This document shows, in pieces, positions 8,928 through 17,336 of a DNA stretch of 64,000 nucleotides (its first letter is position 1; each line of letters opens with the position of its first letter). The notes beneath the pieces were generated by a model that ran no database searches, was not told the DNA's origin, and saw only the letters and a list, made by a program, of their open reading frames with translations. Made by a program: the position numbers and the translations under genes. This DNA is from Novipirellula sp052161655 (GTDB lineage: Bacteria; Planctomycetota; Planctomycetia; Pirellulales; Pirellulaceae). The DNA lies in contig NZ_CP197418.1 in the NCBI RefSeq assembly GCF_052161655.1, forward strand, positions 5,766,001-5,830,000, in the 5' to 3' direction.

Positions 8928-11900
8928 TCACCGGATGGATATGAAGTCGTTGTGATTAATCAGCGCATGTACCAGTCTGGCTCGCATGCGAGAGCTTAGC
9001 TCGGTGGCGGTGGCGCCGGAGTGTAGCTCCGCTATCTGGTGGCCGAATTCCGCACAATGGTCGACCTCCTCACTATTGGGCGAGCGCGCTAAAAGAGCAA
9101 AGAAAGCTCGCTCGACAAATTGTTTAAAACTCGCTTCGGGATCTTCGTCACTGATCCGCTCGGCGATCTGTTGCGATGCGGTCAAAGCAAGTTCGCTGTT
9201 GGACAGCGCGAGTGCTTGTTGCGGCACGATACTCTCACTGCGACGGTAACACTGCAACAAATCGGCATCGTCAAACATCGTCAAGAACTTGTCTTGAGTG
9301 GCTGCCGAGTGAGTGAAATACAAACTCCGCCGCCGACTCTCGGGACCTGGCTTGATGCTCGGACCGCCCAATTTCAGATCCAGCGTGCCAGCTAAATGCA
9401 GCAAGCTGTCCCGAACCGCTTGCGATTCCATGCGGCGAGTGTTCATCCGCCAGTAATAAACATTTGTCGGATCCGCAGCCAGCGTATGGGGGTCGGCCTC
9501 GAGCGTCGAACTACGTAACTGGTAGGCCTGCGATGTGACCATCAAGCGATGCAAGTGCCGGAAACTCCAACCTGATTCAATAAATTCCGATGCCAGGTAA
9601 TCGAGCAGTTCGGCATGCACGGGGCGTTTCGCTTGCAGTCCAAAATCGAATACCGTTTCCACCAGGGGCTCGCCAAAATGCCGCATCCAGACGTGGTTCA
9701 CCGCAACCCGAGCGGTCAATGGATTATTGCGATCGACGATCCAGCGTGCCAGAGCGAGCCGGCGGCCCGTGCTTTGTTTGGGGTAGATTGCGGCATAGGT
9801 ATCGAAGTTATGCGCGGGGGTTTCAAGAGCCTTGCGTGATCCACGAAGCGGCGTGTAGGTACCGCTACCAGCCGCGACTTTCTTTAACAGTGCGGCCGCC
9901 TTGGCCTGTTTCGCTTGTGACGCTTTGATCTTTTTCTCGTCTCCTTCGTGCAGCAGTTTCTCGTACAACGACTCAGCTTGCATCCACTCTGCTTCTCGCT
10001 GGGCAGCCAGTTGGACGGCCGCGGAACTAGCTGCCGAGTCCGCGTTTGCATCGAACTGCAAATTGTCCGCCGCGACGATCGCGGAAATTCGCTCCGCGTC
10101 AGCCTTCGCGACATCCAGTTTTGCCACGGCTAACGCGACCGCTTTCTCCGTCGACTCGGCGGTCAACGCGGGTTGGTTGCCAGCGGATTTCAGTTCCAAC
10201 TCCTCAGGCAGTGACCGTAACGTGAGATGGTCAAACGCGACGGTCGCATCGAATCCAGACACCGTCAATTGGCCTTCAGGGCGGCGATCGGGCAGCGTGT
10301 AGGCAATCAAGAATACGTCATCGAGCCAGACATTGACGAGGCGATCACGGACCGCGAAACGCAGTTGGTACGCTTTGCCGACTTCGAGTTTGAGCGACTT
10401 GCCGCCTTGACCTGGATAGACATTCTTGCCATTGCGTGTATAAGCTACTTGCACCTTCTGGCCCGGCTCGTGTGCGCTGCTGTAGACAAAATTGTTGTAA
10501 CTAGCATCGTCACTTTGATCAAAGCGAAACGTGACCGATTTGAACGTGCTGCCGCCGGTAACTTGATAACGACACGTCAAATCGAAGTCTTGCGGCGGGG
10601 TGTTTCGCAGTTTTAGTTCATGCCCTTCGCGAGAGATCGTAGTTTGGTGTAGCATCCCATCGCGGAGCTCCCAACCGTCGCCCACAAGTTCCCAACGTTC
10701 GTCGTTGAGTTGGTCAAAGGGTTCATCAATAGGGGCAAAATCACGCTGTGAGTTCGGATGCGTAGCTGCAGCATTAGAAATCGCGGCATCGTGACGCTGG
10801 CGAGCGGCGGTCAACTCACTTTGCGCCGAGGCGATCGCCTTTTGAGCATCCGCAAGTTGAGCTTGCTGAACGTAGTCCCGCGTACCCGGTGCATAAGCGA
10901 AACGGGGCAGGTCTACCGGTGTGATCGGCGGAGCGAAACTCGCCAAGATCGCGGGCACCGAAGGAGTGATTTCCGTCTCTTTGTCAGGCTTGCTCTCATC
11001 GCCGCGGAGGTGCAAGAAGGTCTCCGCGTCGAGATGGTCGTCAAACACGCGGGGTAATCCGTCAACATCAAAGTTTGTGACGCCCGCAACGGGATCAAGA
11101 CGGACTTGATGTGGTTCGAAGATCGCCCGGAAACGATAGTAGTCGACGTGAGTGATCGGATCATATTTGTGGTCATGACACTTGGCACAGTTCAGCGTCA
11201 ATCCGATGAACGCCTTTGCGGTGTGTTCGACCGTCGAGTCAAGCCAAGTGGTGCGATTGAACAGATAGTAGTTGCGGGCGAGAAAACCGGTCGCACGCAC
11301 GACATCGGGATCATCTGGTGCAAGCTCGTCTCCGGCTAGCATTTCAAGCACCATTTGGTCGTAGCCCTTGTCTTGATTAAGCGAGTCGACGATCCAGTCT
11401 CGCCAATGCCAGAGATGCTTCTGGCTGTACCGCAATTGGGCTCCTAGACCATACCAATCGCTGTAACGCCAAACATCCATCCAGTGCCGAGCCCAGCGCT
11501 CGCCGTGCTGAGGGCTTTCAAGCAATTCGTCGACAATGGTTTCCCATGGCCGTTCGTCACGCAGTTGCTCGGCGGTGGGCGGTAAGCCAACCAAATCCAA
11601 GTACAATCGCCGCAGCGCGATCGATCGATCAGCCAATGGGGTTGTTTGTAAACCATGTTCGCGGCGTTTGACGTCCAACCATTGGTCGATCGGATTGATG
11701 CTGGATTCGGACGCATTGTCTGATTGCAAACCGGGCAACCCAGGCCGCACAATCTTCTGGAAAGCCCAGTGTGATTCAGGGCCCACTGGAATTTTTTCTT
11801 CCGGTGTGATCGCTCCCTCGTTGATCCAGTCTCGTAGCAACGCAATCTCTTCCGGTTTCAGTGCCGCCCCATCTTCGGTTGGCGGCATGCGATCATCCGG

Positions 11901-12143
11901 TTCGGCGACGATACGCTCAATCAGTAGGCTGGTGTCCGCATCGCCCGGATCGATCACTCCAGACTCGAGCATCAATGGCAATGTCTCCAGACGCAGATCG
12001 CCCTCTTGTTTGAGCACCCCGTGGCACGAGTAGCATTTGCCCTCCAGAATTGGCTTGATTTGCGTCAGATAGTCAACGCCCGACGCCAGAGAGGCGATAC
12101 ACATCGGCAACAACAGTCCGACGAGGCAGATCACAATACGCAT
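8928..12143 (-). CDS. Planctomycete cytochrome c (PSCyt1)-DUF1549-DUF1553 protein with inserted lectin-like domain
   Basis: A 1071-residue secreted protein. After a signal peptide (residues 1-22) comes a PSCyt1 haem-binding motif CYSCHG at about residue 38, then DUF1549 (about 150-360, including a second CAKCH motif near 318, another possible c-type haem site), and DUF1553 in the last third (about 790-1050). Between them lies a beta-rich insert near residues 470-640 ('LTCRYQVTGGSTFKSVTFRF') that resembles a concanavalin-type/DUF1080-like jelly roll, and a helical Ala/Lys-rich segment. It is the first gene of a pair with DUF1501 (4-bp gap). A redox role coupled to the partner protein is inferred from the haem motifs; no substrate is known. 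Confidence 0.92.
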   Translation of the reverse strand: MRIVICLVGLLLPMCIASLASGVDYLTQIKPILEGKCYSCHGVLKQEGDLRLETLPLMLESGVIDPGDADTSLLIERIVAEPDDRMPPTEDGAALKPEEIALLRDWINEGAITPEEKIPVGPESHWAFQKIVRPGLPGLQSDNASESSINPIDQWLDVKRREHGLQTTPLADRSIALRRLYLDLVGLPPTAEQLRDERPWETIVDELLESPQHGERWARHWMDVWRYSDWYGLGAQLRYSQKHLWHWRDWIVDSLNQDKGYDQMVLEMLAGDELAPDDPDVVRATGFLARNYYLFNRTTWLDSTVEHTAKAFIGLTLNCAKCHDHKYDPITHVDYYRFRAIFEPHQVRLDPVAGVTNFDVDGLPRVFDDHLDAETFLHLRGDESKPDKETEITPSVPAILASFAPPITPVDLPRFAYAPGTRDYVQQAQLADAQKAIASAQSELTAARQRHDAAISNAAATHPNSQRDFAPIDEPFDQLNDERWELVGDGWELRDGMLHQTTISREGHELKLRNTPPQDFDLTCRYQVTGGSTFKSVTFRFDQSDDASYNNFVYSSAHEPGQKVQVAYTRNGKNVYPGQGGKSLKLEVGKAYQLRFAVRDRLVNVWLDDVFLIAYTLPDRRPEGQLTVSGFDATVAFDHLTLRSLPEELELKSAGNQPALTAESTEKAVALAVAKLDVAKADAERISAIVAADNLQFDANADSAASSAAVQLAAQREAEWMQAESLYEKLLHEGDEKKIKASQAKQAKAAALLKKVAAGSGTYTPLRGSRKALETPAHNFDTYAAIYPKQSTGRRLALARWIVDRNNPLTARVAVNHVWMRHFGEPLVETVFDFGLQAKRPVHAELLDYLASEFIESGWSFRHLHRLMVTSQAYQLRSSTLEADPHTLAADPTNVYYWRMNTRRMESQAVRDSLLHLAGTLDLKLGGPSIKPGPESRRRSLYFTHSAATQDKFLTMFDDADLLQCYRRSESIVPQQALALSNSELALTASQQIAERISDEDPEASFKQFVERAFFALLARSPNSEEVDHCAEFGHQIAELHSGATATELSSRMRARLVHALINHNDFISIR

Positions 12144-12556
12144 ACCGGTCTCCTCCGCAATCTATACGGCGTGCGACCTCAGAGGCCGAAATGACTGTTG
12201 ACGTTACCCGGCGACAACAGCGTTAGGTGGGGATGGGGCAGCAAGCGGGCAAACGGTGGGCTGGGGCGAAATGTCCCCAGGAACGAAAGTCTAACAGAAG
12301 CCGAGGCCGAAAGTGCAACGATTCGCACCCCATAACGTTGAAACAACGACAAATAGTGAAGTAGGGCCGGTTCTCACCGGCCAAGTGCGTTGGATAGCCG
12401 CTCCCGTAGGCTATAGACCAAGGCCGATCGGCGGATGGCTGATTCCTGTGGCCATGCATTGGGCACTTCTCTAAACCCCAAAGACGGATCCTTTTCCGTT
12501 AAGATAGTTGCACCATTGATCTTCAAATGTGCATCGTCCCCACCACGGTTTAAAAC
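12144..12556. other. Divergent intergenic region with partial REP-A
   Basis: The 413-bp space between the DUF1549/1553 gene and the divergent ceramidase-like gene holds promoters for both directions, which I cannot place. A degenerate REP-A copy lies at about 12357-12450: the left arm GTAGGGCCGGTTCTCACCGG is clear, the right arm is decayed. Confidence 0.5.
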
Positions 12557-14110
12557 ATGAAGAACGCGATTCGACTCAGAATGTCCTCTCTCCTAGTGAT
12601 TCCGTGTGTAGCCCCTTTCGTTGTTCTCGCCGCAATCGTTTGGAACGTCGGCTTGACGTCATCGACCGGGCATGCGGCATCGCTGAGTGCCGGTGTTGCC
12701 AAAGTTGATATTACGGATCGTCAAGCCGGCCCCGTCAATGATCCGCTGTACGTCAAAGCGCTCGTGCTCAAGTCTGACACGACCACCGCGGTGTTGGTCA
12801 CGGTGGATGCGGTCGCGATTGGCGAGATTGGGCACATCAAGAATGACTACCTATCCAAGGTTCGCGTGCAGCTAGAGAAAGAGCTCGGGATTGCTCCCTC
12901 TCAGGTGCTGATCAACGCCAGCCATTGTCATGGAATTGTTTGTGCTGACGTGGATGCGCGAACCGTTGAAGCTGTGAAAAAAGCGGCGGAACGGTTGGTA
13001 CCGGTGAAGATCGGCGTGGGTGTGGGGCACGAGGATCGGATCATGGAGAACCGGCGACTGAAGCTGAAAAGCGGGAAAGAAGCCGACGTCCGCCACGCTT
13101 ACGCGCTGCCGCCCGACGAGGAGGTTGCCGAAGTTGGCCCTGTCGATCCTCAGATCGGTCTGTTGCGTCTGGATCGGTTTGACGGAAGCACGTTGGCGGT
13201 CGTCTACAACTTTGCCTGTCATCCAATTCAAGGGGTGCCTAGCGGCGGTAATACCGCGGACATCATTGGCTTTGCGTCGAAAGTGATCGAAGAAAACCTG
13301 AGCGCTGACACTCTTGCCCTGTTTCTGCAAGGTTGCGGCGGCGACATCAACCCGGTCATGTACAAGGACGTCGAGAACGTACGAAGCGCCGAACCGCTTG
13401 GAAACATGCTGGGACTGAGTACGTTGCAAGGGCTTCGCAGGATTGAGTGCCGCGAGGATGCTCGTTTTAAATGGGTCAGCGAAACGCTTGCACTGCCTCG
13501 AGGCGATCGAAGCGAGCGTATCTTTCAACTCGAAGCTGAGCAGCAACGCTTGATGAAGTCGCTCTCAGGGACCAGTTTGAATCTCAAGACGTTCTTGCCG
13601 TTGGTGGTGAAATACAATCTTTCAGGCGAATTTCCTTCGTATTACTCGCACCGATATTTGCTGGATGAGAAATTGGGTCGCAATGATCTTAGCCGACTCG
13701 ATGCCGAGAATCGTCCCAACATGAATGCCTACATCAACAACATCAACACGATGGAGGAATTGACGCGGGTGAACACCAACCTTGCCCTGTTGCGAAAGCA
13801 TCAGAAAAGTTTAGTGGATTCGGGGAAACGCACGATTGATGTTGAGCTTGTTGCAGTGCGAATTGGCGATTTTATATTGACGACCTTTCCCGGAGAGTTG
13901 ACGGTGCGGATCGGATTGAACATCAAAGAACGGTCTCCTCATCCGCATACCTTCGTCGCGGGCTACACCAACGGCTACATCTACTACGCGCCAACCGCGG
14001 ATCAACTGGCAAATGTCGGTGGCGCCCAGGAAGACAGCGATTGCATTTTGGATCCTCAGTGGGAGCAGATGTATGAAGTCAAGGTTGCCGAGATGCTAGG
14101 TAAGCTTTAG
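12557..14110 (+). CDS. Neutral/alkaline non-lysosomal ceramidase-like protein
   Basis: A 517-residue protein with a signal peptide or signal anchor (residues about 10-45). From residue 42 it matches the N-terminal domain of the neutral/alkaline ceramidase family: 'AGVAKVDIT' at the start, 'INASHCHG' near 115 (the family usually has SHTH), 'NFACHPIQG' near 222 and 'GCGGDINP' near 257 (corresponding to the family GDVSPN). These His and Asp residues are expected zinc-site ligands. In planctomycetes many such proteins are annotated as ceramidase without proof, and the C-terminal immunoglobulin-like domain of true ceramidases is not evident, so another amidase activity is possible. Transcribed alone. 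Confidence 0.8.
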   Translation: MKNAIRLRMSSLLVIPCVAPFVVLAAIVWNVGLTSSTGHAASLSAGVAKVDITDRQAGPVNDPLYVKALVLKSDTTTAVLVTVDAVAIGEIGHIKNDYLSKVRVQLEKELGIAPSQVLINASHCHGIVCADVDARTVEAVKKAAERLVPVKIGVGVGHEDRIMENRRLKLKSGKEADVRHAYALPPDEEVAEVGPVDPQIGLLRLDRFDGSTLAVVYNFACHPIQGVPSGGNTADIIGFASKVIEENLSADTLALFLQGCGGDINPVMYKDVENVRSAEPLGNMLGLSTLQGLRRIECREDARFKWVSETLALPRGDRSERIFQLEAEQQRLMKSLSGTSLNLKTFLPLVVKYNLSGEFPSYYSHRYLLDEKLGRNDLSRLDAENRPNMNAYINNINTMEELTRVNTNLALLRKHQKSLVDSGKRTIDVELVAVRIGDFILTTFPGELTVRIGLNIKERSPHPHTFVAGYTNGYIYYAPTADQLANVGGAQEDSDCILDPQWEQMYEVKVAEMLGKL

Positions 14111-14227
14111 GCCTTCAACAAGCAAGGCTTTTGGAGGAAACAGACTCTGAGCCAATTATTTACACCGTGTTGACGCGTGCGTAACGGAGTGCGCCAAGTC
14201 CGTTTCGTGCCGACCAGTTGTTCGAAG

Positions 14228-14275
14228 TAAAGTAGTAAAGTAGTAAAGTAGTAAAGTAGTAAAGTAGTAAAGTAG
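14228..14275. repeat. Tandem octamer, six copies of TAAAGTAG
   Basis: Six perfect consecutive TAAAGTAG units run directly into the left arm of a REP-A element, whose normal end reads (G)AAGTAGGGCC. The array looks like a slippage expansion of the REP end. Confidence 0.9.
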
Positions 14276-14402
14276 GGCCGGTTCCTACCGGCCACGTGCG
14301 TTAGACGACCGGTAACGTACGCTTTAAATCGTGGGCGACCAGTGGATGACGGATTCCGTCGTTTGCACATAGGGAAGGCCGGTAGGAACCGGCCCTACTT
14401 TA
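14270..14402. repeat. REP-A palindromic element
   Basis: Left arm AGTAGGGCCGGTTCCTACC at about 14272-14290 and right arm GGCCGGTAGGAACCGGCC followed by CTACTTT at about 14377-14401 flank about 85 bases. It fills most of the 364-bp gap between the convergent ceramidase-like and PhoD-like genes. Confidence 0.8.
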
Positions 14403-14474
14403 CTTGTCTCCGTCCGGACAAACCGGACGGAAGCGAAAAAAAAAGCCGACATACTTTGCTGATCGCCGAATCGA

Positions 14475-16652
14475 TCATTCTTTGACGGGAAAATGGAACT
14501 CGCTTACTTGCTTGCCACTGACCTCATGATGACGCAGCGTTAGTTCTGGCTTGCCATCCTTTCCCTTGGCTTGGACTTGCCCTGACAAAAAGCCACCAGC
14601 GACTCGAAGAAATTGATGCGTTGGCCGTTTATCACCTGGCTTCCAGCCCAGTTCATGATCGGCACTTCCCGGTCCGCAACCGAATTCCCACAGGCCAGAT
14701 TTTTCGTCCAGCGACGCGTATTGCCAATGTCGATCACCACAGAAAATGATCAAACCTTCGATCTCCGCGAAGGCCCTCCGCAGCTCGTCTCCCTCGTGAA
14801 CGAAATTGTCATTGGCGTGATTGTCACTCTTGTTATCACGGTCTGGGCCCACGATCGGCGTCGGACTGAATAGCAATTTAAACGTCGCGTCGGAATCCTT
14901 CAGCGTCTTTAGCAGCCATTCCTTTTGCGTCTTCCCCAGGATCGTCTTTTCAGGCCCGTCGGGCATGTTATTGGGACTTCGGAAATCGCGACCTTCCAAA
15001 ATCCACATCTGGGTATGCTTGCCCCATGAAACCGTTTGGTAACGAGGCTGATGCGACGGGAATTGCTCTTCGTTAAACAGCTGCACGCCTTCTTCAAACG
15101 AGACCGATCCGTAACGTTCCCCTGGCCAACAATCGTTTTTCAACGTGTCGTGGTCATCTTTGATGAAGTAGGTCGTATGGTTTGCATAGAAATGACGATT
15201 GTTGGGCAAGGCAAAAATACGCTGCCACTTGAACCGCATCAATTCCTTTGTCATCGCCCATGGATCGGGTTTGTCGTAGTATTCGATGTCGCCGGCGTGC
15301 ACGACAAAATCAGGACCGATTTTCTCGAAGGCCGGATAGATTTTGTGTCCCAGATCGCCATCATCGCGGCGAATGAAATCGTGACAGGTTGTCATACAGA
15401 ACCGTACGTCTTTACTGCTGCTCGCTTCGGGCGGCGTTTCAAATCCGCCTCGCAAAACCGCTGAGAGAGCCTCCTCCGAAGTTCCCTCCTTGCCCAGCGG
15501 CCGCGTTTCCACGATTGCGGCGTACTCGGTCCCTGGCTTTAGGTCTTTCAAAGCCCACTGAGCCGTAAAATCCTCTTCGGCGACCGTCGTCTTCCAGTCG
15601 GTCGTCTTCGAATCGTAGCGTTTCAATTTCGGGAAATAGGTCAATCGCACTTCGCCTGCGATTCCGGGACACGCTCCCAACATTTGCTCTAGCTCCGCTC
15701 CGGCGGGCAACTGTGCGGCAAGAAGTTCTTTGGCGTTGGTCCCCATCGCAAGTTTCCTTGCATTGTTGTTGGACAATTTCACAAATGGCAGCCCATCCAT
15801 CTTCGCTTCTGGGTTCTTTGTCGTCCGAGTCCATAACACGATGGAGTTTTGCTCTGCCCAACTGTTTCGCATCCCGTTCGCGAGAAACGGTCCGGTGGAG
15901 GGTGAGGAAACAGGTGCTTCGGTGGGTGCCGGCAACGTGGTTAATTGAAAGTTTTTGTAAGCAGCTTGCCCACCGTGATCGGTCAACATCACCCGATCTC
16001 CCTCACGGGGTTGGGCAAAACCGGACTCTTCAAAAAACTTGCTACGTGCATAGATCGCGTCCCATGCCGTCCCCACGGTCGAAGTCTCAGCAACCAGTTT
16101 TCCGTTCAGAAAATGTTGCAAGTGGGTTCCACGGGCGACCACTCGAGCATGATTCCATTGGCCAGCAGGTTTCAAAGGCTTGTCGAGTGCCGGAGCTTGC
16201 AAATCGTAGATCGAAGCGGTCGAGCCAGCGCTAGGATTTTTCAGCGGGATCGCCTCGTCGATTATCTGGTACTCAACCCCCAGGTAGCGATTACCAAACT
16301 TGCGGACTCGGTACTTCAGTCCCGAATTGGTTTTTGCAGAGATCTTCCAGTCCCAAGCGAGTTCAAAATTTGGGGGCAGGGGAGGGCTGAGGATATTTCC
16401 GTCTCCGGTGCGAGGTTTCACCAAGCGAACCTCGCCATCAGCGAACTCCCAGGCCTCTCCAACCGGTTTCCCTTTGCCGGTCCGCCAAAACGAAGGCTGA
16501 CTCCAATCATCCTCGGGCGACACCACCGCAATTTCATTGGACGCTGAGTCGCCCGCCTCATTCACTTCATCCGCAAGACGGTCATTTGCACAAACGCCTG
16601 CACAGGCAAACACCAGCAGCCATAAACAGTGGACCAAGCCAATCAATCGCAT
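14475..16652 (-). CDS. DUF1080 domain fused to PhoD-like metallophosphatase, secreted
   Basis: A 725-residue protein. After a signal peptide (residues 1-22) residues about 45-235 form a DUF1080 (3-keto-disaccharide hydrolase-like, concanavalin fold) domain with 'FELAWDWKISAKTNSGLKYRV' split around the characteristic NSG-Y. From about residue 260 to the end is a PhoD/alkaline-phosphatase-D-type metallophosphatase: 'CHD' near 418, 'HAGDIEYYD' near 450, 'KDDHD' near 497 and 'FCGDRHWQYASL' near 650 are the expected metal ligands. Fusion of a glycan-binding/hydrolysing fold with a phosphatase suggests action on phosphorylated polysaccharide or glycoconjugate; this is inference. Transcribed alone. 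Confidence 0.85.
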   Translation of the reverse strand: MRLIGLVHCLWLLVFACAGVCANDRLADEVNEAGDSASNEIAVVSPEDDWSQPSFWRTGKGKPVGEAWEFADGEVRLVKPRTGDGNILSPPLPPNFELAWDWKISAKTNSGLKYRVRKFGNRYLGVEYQIIDEAIPLKNPSAGSTASIYDLQAPALDKPLKPAGQWNHARVVARGTHLQHFLNGKLVAETSTVGTAWDAIYARSKFFEESGFAQPREGDRVMLTDHGGQAAYKNFQLTTLPAPTEAPVSSPSTGPFLANGMRNSWAEQNSIVLWTRTTKNPEAKMDGLPFVKLSNNNARKLAMGTNAKELLAAQLPAGAELEQMLGACPGIAGEVRLTYFPKLKRYDSKTTDWKTTVAEEDFTAQWALKDLKPGTEYAAIVETRPLGKEGTSEEALSAVLRGGFETPPEASSSKDVRFCMTTCHDFIRRDDGDLGHKIYPAFEKIGPDFVVHAGDIEYYDKPDPWAMTKELMRFKWQRIFALPNNRHFYANHTTYFIKDDHDTLKNDCWPGERYGSVSFEEGVQLFNEEQFPSHQPRYQTVSWGKHTQMWILEGRDFRSPNNMPDGPEKTILGKTQKEWLLKTLKDSDATFKLLFSPTPIVGPDRDNKSDNHANDNFVHEGDELRRAFAEIEGLIIFCGDRHWQYASLDEKSGLWEFGCGPGSADHELGWKPGDKRPTHQFLRVAGGFLSGQVQAKGKDGKPELTLRHHEVSGKQVSEFHFPVKE

Positions 16653-16823
16653 CGAAGAAGACCTAGCAAAAGAGAAAAACGAGGAAAGCTCGGCCCATGA
16701 TACTCCATTCCACCCCCGCCAAGTATAGGAACGCCTGGGGACGTAGCATCATATTCAGCCCCAACGCGACCGAAGTGTTCGCACTTCAGCAAACAAAGTG
16801 CTGTATTCTTATACTTCATCGGG

Positions 16824-16961
16824 TGTAGGGCCGGTTCCCACCGGCCACGAGCATTGGATGACCGGCGCCGTCGGTTACAGATCGAGGGCGACCGACGGAT
16901 TTCCAGTTCCATAAGCCAAGGATGGAGTCGGCCGGTGGGAACCGGCCCTACTTCACTAAAG
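16824..16961. repeat. REP-A palindromic element
   Basis: Left arm TGTAGGGCCGGTTCCCACC and right arm GGTGGGAACCGGCCCTACTT, about 90 bases apart, with a short TTCACTAAAGTGAA palindrome just after. It occupies the 420-bp divergent region before the 78-residue protein gene. Confidence 0.8.
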
Positions 16962-17075
16962 TGAAGTGAGGCGACAGGGTTCCCACGACGGCTCCTGGAT
17001 AGTCTATAGTGAAGATCTGCGTGACATTCATGTTGCGTTCCTTCCGCAAAATCCCACCCACCCGAGACTGTCGTG

Positions 17076-17309
17076 ATGTTCCATGATCACACGCTCTGGA
17101 CGCTATCCGCCATCAGCTTTTCTGCGGCTCTCTCTGCGCCGGTTTATGCCTTGACTCCGCTGCATCAACCGATCGATACGTTGGTCGTTGCCCAACCACA
17201 CGCCGCAAGTGGCTGGGACCTGATCGGTGACGACCGTCTGTCGGTGACCCACAGCAATGGAAACGTCGGCATGTACCAATTGTCCAAGGTCGACCAACGA
17301 GGCGGCTGA
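17076..17309 (+). CDS. Small secreted protein of unknown function
   Basis: A 77-residue reading frame from ATG 17076 (a GTG one codon earlier is also possible). Residues about 5-25 are hydrophobic and end in an Ala-x-Ala-like cleavage site, so it looks exported; the mature part of about 50 residues has no recognised motif. It lies 27 bp upstream of the DUF4838 gene in the same direction, which supports a real leader cistron. It could instead be the shortened remnant of a longer gene. Confidence 0.5.
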   Translation: MFHDHTLWTLSAISFSAALSAPVYALTPLHQPIDTLVVAQPHAASGWDLIGDDRLSVTHSNGNVGMYQLSKVDQRGG

Positions 17310-17336
17310 CACACTCATTTCAGGACGTAAATAAAC

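Noticed and set aside
12872..13546. 224-residue open frame on the minus strand
   Set aside because: It is antisense to the ceramidase-like gene, whose motifs are clear on the plus strand.
14228..14275. Regular short repeats resembling a small CRISPR array
   Set aside because: The unit is 8 bp and contiguous, with no spacers; it is a simple tandem repeat.
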